Positions 4,771 to 6,472 of a stretch of 6,472 nucleotides of DNA are shown here, in pieces. Numbering within the stretch: the stretch's first letter is position 1; every line of letters starts with the position of its first letter. The notes under the pieces are model-generated. The model searched no databases and had not been told where the DNA came from. It worked only from the letters and a program-made list of their open reading frames with translations. Both the position numbers and the translations under genes were made by a program. This DNA comes from Gammaproteobacteria bacterium (GTDB taxonomy: Bacteria > Pseudomonadota > Gammaproteobacteria > Pseudomonadales > Azotimanducaceae): NCBI GenBank assembly GCA_009840715.1, contig VXNE01000476.1, positions 1 to 6,472 on the forward strand, read 5' to 3'.

Positions 4771-6420
4771 ATGACGCGCGCACAACGTTTCTCCCTCGGA
4801 ATCCCCCTTGCCTGCCTCCTGGCTGCCACAGCCGTTGCGGACCCTCTCGTCGGCACGGTGTTCGAAGACCTCGACCGCGACGGCCGGGCCGACCCTGACG
4901 AGCCCGGCGTCGCCGGCGTGCGCGTCTCCAACGGCCGCGACGTGACGCTCACCGACGCCAACGGGGCCTACGCACTGGACGTCCAGGGCGACAGCATCGT
5001 CTTCATCACCAAGCCGGCCGGCTACATGACGCCCCTGAACGCGTATCGCCTGCCGCGCTTCCACTACCTGCACCGCCCGGACGGGTCGCCCCCGGGCCTG
5101 CGCTATCCCGGCATCGAACCCACCGGCCCCCTGCCCGAGCGCATCGACTTCGCGCTGCATCGACAGGAGGAGCCGGCCAGTTTCGAGGCCATTCTCTTCG
5201 CCGATCCGCAGCCACAGACGGAAGAAGAACTCGACTACATCCGCGATGGCGTGGTGCGCGAAATCATCGGCACGGGCGCCGCGTTCGGCATGACCATGGG
5301 CGACATCCTCTTCGACGACCTGTCCATGTTCCCGCGCTACAACAGCATCATCGCGATGCTGGGCATCCCCTGGTACAACGTCCCCGGCAACCACGAACTC
5401 AACTTCCTGGCCCCTTCGGACACCTATTCGCTCGAGACGTTCTCGAACTGGTACGGCCCCCCCTACTACGCCTTCGAATACGCCAACGCGGTGTTCGTGG
5501 TGCTCGACAACGTGCGCTACAGGGGCGCGGCGCCGACGCCCGAGGATCCGCGCGCCTCCGGCGGCTACGACGCGGCGCTGGGGGAGGCGCAACTCGCCTG
5601 GCTCAGCGCCGAACTCGCACATGTGCCGACGGACCGGCTGCTCGTGCTCGCCATGCATATCCCCCTCCTGACACGGGACTACCCGCGGGCGATGGAAGAC
5701 CGCCAGGCGCTCTTCGACCTGCTCACGGACTACCCCAACCTGTACGCCATGGCCGGACACACGCACACCACCCAGCACGTGTGGATCGGTGCAGAGGACG
5801 GCTACCGGGGCGAGGACGCGTTTCACCATCACGTGCTCACCACAGTGTCGGGCAGTTGGTGGAGCGGGCCCTTCGACGCGGAGGCGCTACCGGTCGCCAT
5901 GCAGCGCGACGGAACGCCCAGGGGATACCACCGCATGCACGTCGACGGCACGGACCTGCGGGTGTCCTTCAAGGCCGCGGGACGTCCCGCCGACTACCAG
6001 ATGCGCATCCTGCTCGACGCCGCCTACCATGGACCGCGAGGCGCCTATCGCGACTCGCGGCCGGGGGCGCTGTCTGACGGCCGCATCAACGAAGACCAGG
6101 TCCCCGCCGCTTCCCTCGTCGTCAACCTGTTCGACGGCGGGCCCAGGTCGACCGTCCGGTTCCAGGTCAACGACGGAGCGTGGGAGGACATGCGCCGGGT
6201 CTCCATGATGGACCCGCGATACCTCGAACTGGCCGAACGGCACGCCGACGTCATCAAGCCCTGGGTGGAGCCGGGGCCGTCCAGCCACCTGTGGACGGCC
6301 GACTTGCCGGACGACCTGGGACCGGGCACGCACCTGGTATCCGTCGCCGCGACCGACGAGTTCGGGGCCATCCACCACGGCCACAAGGTGCTGGAGGTCA
6401 CGGGATCGAGCGCGCGGTAG
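4771..6420 (+). CDS. Exported calcineurin-like metallophosphoesterase, three-domain
   Basis: A 549-residue protein with an apparent Sec signal peptide: basic MTRAQR, hydrophobic core 7-22, probable cleavage after AVA (21-23). Mature residues 24-80 form a beta-sandwich module with a Ca2+-loop-like DLDRDGRADPDEPG (33-46), as in SdrD-B/MetallophosN-type domains. Residues 137-335 are the two-metal phosphoesterase core: DPQ (145-147), GD (177-178), GNHE (206-209), His296 in AMHIP and GHTH (329-332). DPQ replaces the common DxH, as in some related subfamilies. From about 355 to the end lies a MetallophosC-like beta-rich domain. It probably hydrolyses a phosphomonoester or phosphodiester outside the cytoplasm; the substrate cannot be told. 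The frame opens earlier (ATG 4597) inside ligD, but only ATG 4771 gives a signal peptide. Its Shine-Dalgarno is poor (AGGG, three bases away). Export makes a role in end joining unlikely. Confidence 0.9.
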   Translation: MTRAQRFSLGIPLACLLAATAVADPLVGTVFEDLDRDGRADPDEPGVAGVRVSNGRDVTLTDANGAYALDVQGDSIVFITKPAGYMTPLNAYRLPRFHYLHRPDGSPPGLRYPGIEPTGPLPERIDFALHRQEEPASFEAILFADPQPQTEEELDYIRDGVVREIIGTGAAFGMTMGDILFDDLSMFPRYNSIIAMLGIPWYNVPGNHELNFLAPSDTYSLETFSNWYGPPYYAFEYANAVFVVLDNVRYRGAAPTPEDPRASGGYDAALGEAQLAWLSAELAHVPTDRLLVLAMHIPLLTRDYPRAMEDRQALFDLLTDYPNLYAMAGHTHTTQHVWIGAEDGYRGEDAFHHHVLTTVSGSWWSGPFDAEALPVAMQRDGTPRGYHRMHVDGTDLRVSFKAAGRPADYQMRILLDAAYHGPRGAYRDSRPGALSDGRINEDQVPAASLVVNLFDGGPRSTVRFQVNDGAWEDMRRVSMMDPRYLELAERHADVIKPWVEPGPSSHLWTADLPDDLGPGTHLVSVAATDEFGAIHHGHKVLEVTGSSAR

Positions 6421-6441
6421 GGGACGCCCTCGTGGCGTCCC
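6421..6441 (+). terminator. Hairpin directly after the phosphoesterase stop codon
   Basis: GGGACGCC (6421-6428) pairs perfectly with GGCGTCCC (6434-6441) across a 5-base loop, starting on the base after the TAG. The stem is strong enough for an intrinsic terminator, but the next bases are GTGTCCAAA with no T-run. It may be a weak or T-less terminator or a 3'-end stabiliser. Confidence 0.45.
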
Positions 6442-6472
6442 GTGTCCAAATCGTGCACGAACCCACCACGGG
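6439..6472. repeat. Symmetric 34-base dyad at the window end
   Basis: CCCGTG (6439-6444) and CACGGG (6467-6472) are inverted copies placed symmetrically, six bases away on each side, around a perfect 10-base palindrome TCGTGCACGA (6451-6460). In all, 22 of 34 positions obey the dyad. It overlaps the preceding hairpin by three bases and is cut by the window end, so its outer limit is unknown. No gene is visible here. It may be an operator for a gene beyond the window or a repeat at which the assembly stopped. Confidence 0.3.

Noticed and set aside
4801..4830. A lipoprotein reading of the phosphoesterase signal (Cys15 after Leu-Ala).
   Set aside because: The -3 residue is Pro and the hydrophobic stretch before Cys would be only about eight residues; the AVA site at 21-23 fits signal peptidase I better.
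2961..4961. A 666-codon open frame on the minus strand opposite ligD.
   Set aside because: Antisense frames stay open by chance in G+C-rich coding DNA; it shows no family motifs and overlaps a gene with every catalytic motif intact.

Overview
The window is G+C-rich genomic DNA, roughly two-thirds G+C by eye with strong G/C bias at third codon positions. Its core is a complete bacterial non-homologous end-joining (NHEJ) locus. LigD has the PE-LIG-POL domain order known from Pseudomonas rather than the POL-PE-LIG order of mycobacteria. Together with the base composition this suggests an uncultured or environmental proteobacterium, but nothing here fixes the taxon. The first 53 bases are not genomic: they align without gaps to an Illumina Nextera P7 index adapter plus mosaic end. 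The sequence is therefore probably a short-read (meta)genome contig whose left end was not trimmed.

Layout. Bases 1-53 are adapter. Bases 55-174 (+) hold the last 39 codons of an unrecognised gene cut off by the contig end. It converges on a minus-strand pair that runs right to left: ku (1999-1106), then a MerR-type HTH/TPR protein gene (1053-193). A 52-base gap separates the pair and holds a perfect 7-bp hairpin abutting a very strong Shine-Dalgarno. A 175-base divergent intergenic region (2000-2174) separates ku from ligD (2175-4682, +). After an 88-base gap comes an exported calcineurin-like phosphoesterase (4771-6420, +). Its stop codon is followed at once by an 8-bp hairpin and then by a symmetric dyad that reaches the window end.

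How the genes work together. Ku would bind double-strand break ends and recruit LigD, whose polymerase, 3'-phosphoesterase and ligase activities trim, fill and seal the ends. All catalytic motifs I could check are present. The MerR/TPR protein is the unusual element. Being downstream of ku on the same strand, it is probably co-transcribed and is a candidate regulator or accessory protein of the NHEJ locus. The exported phosphoesterase shares only orientation with ligD and is probably unrelated in function. I found no RNA genes, mobile elements or CRISPR arrays.
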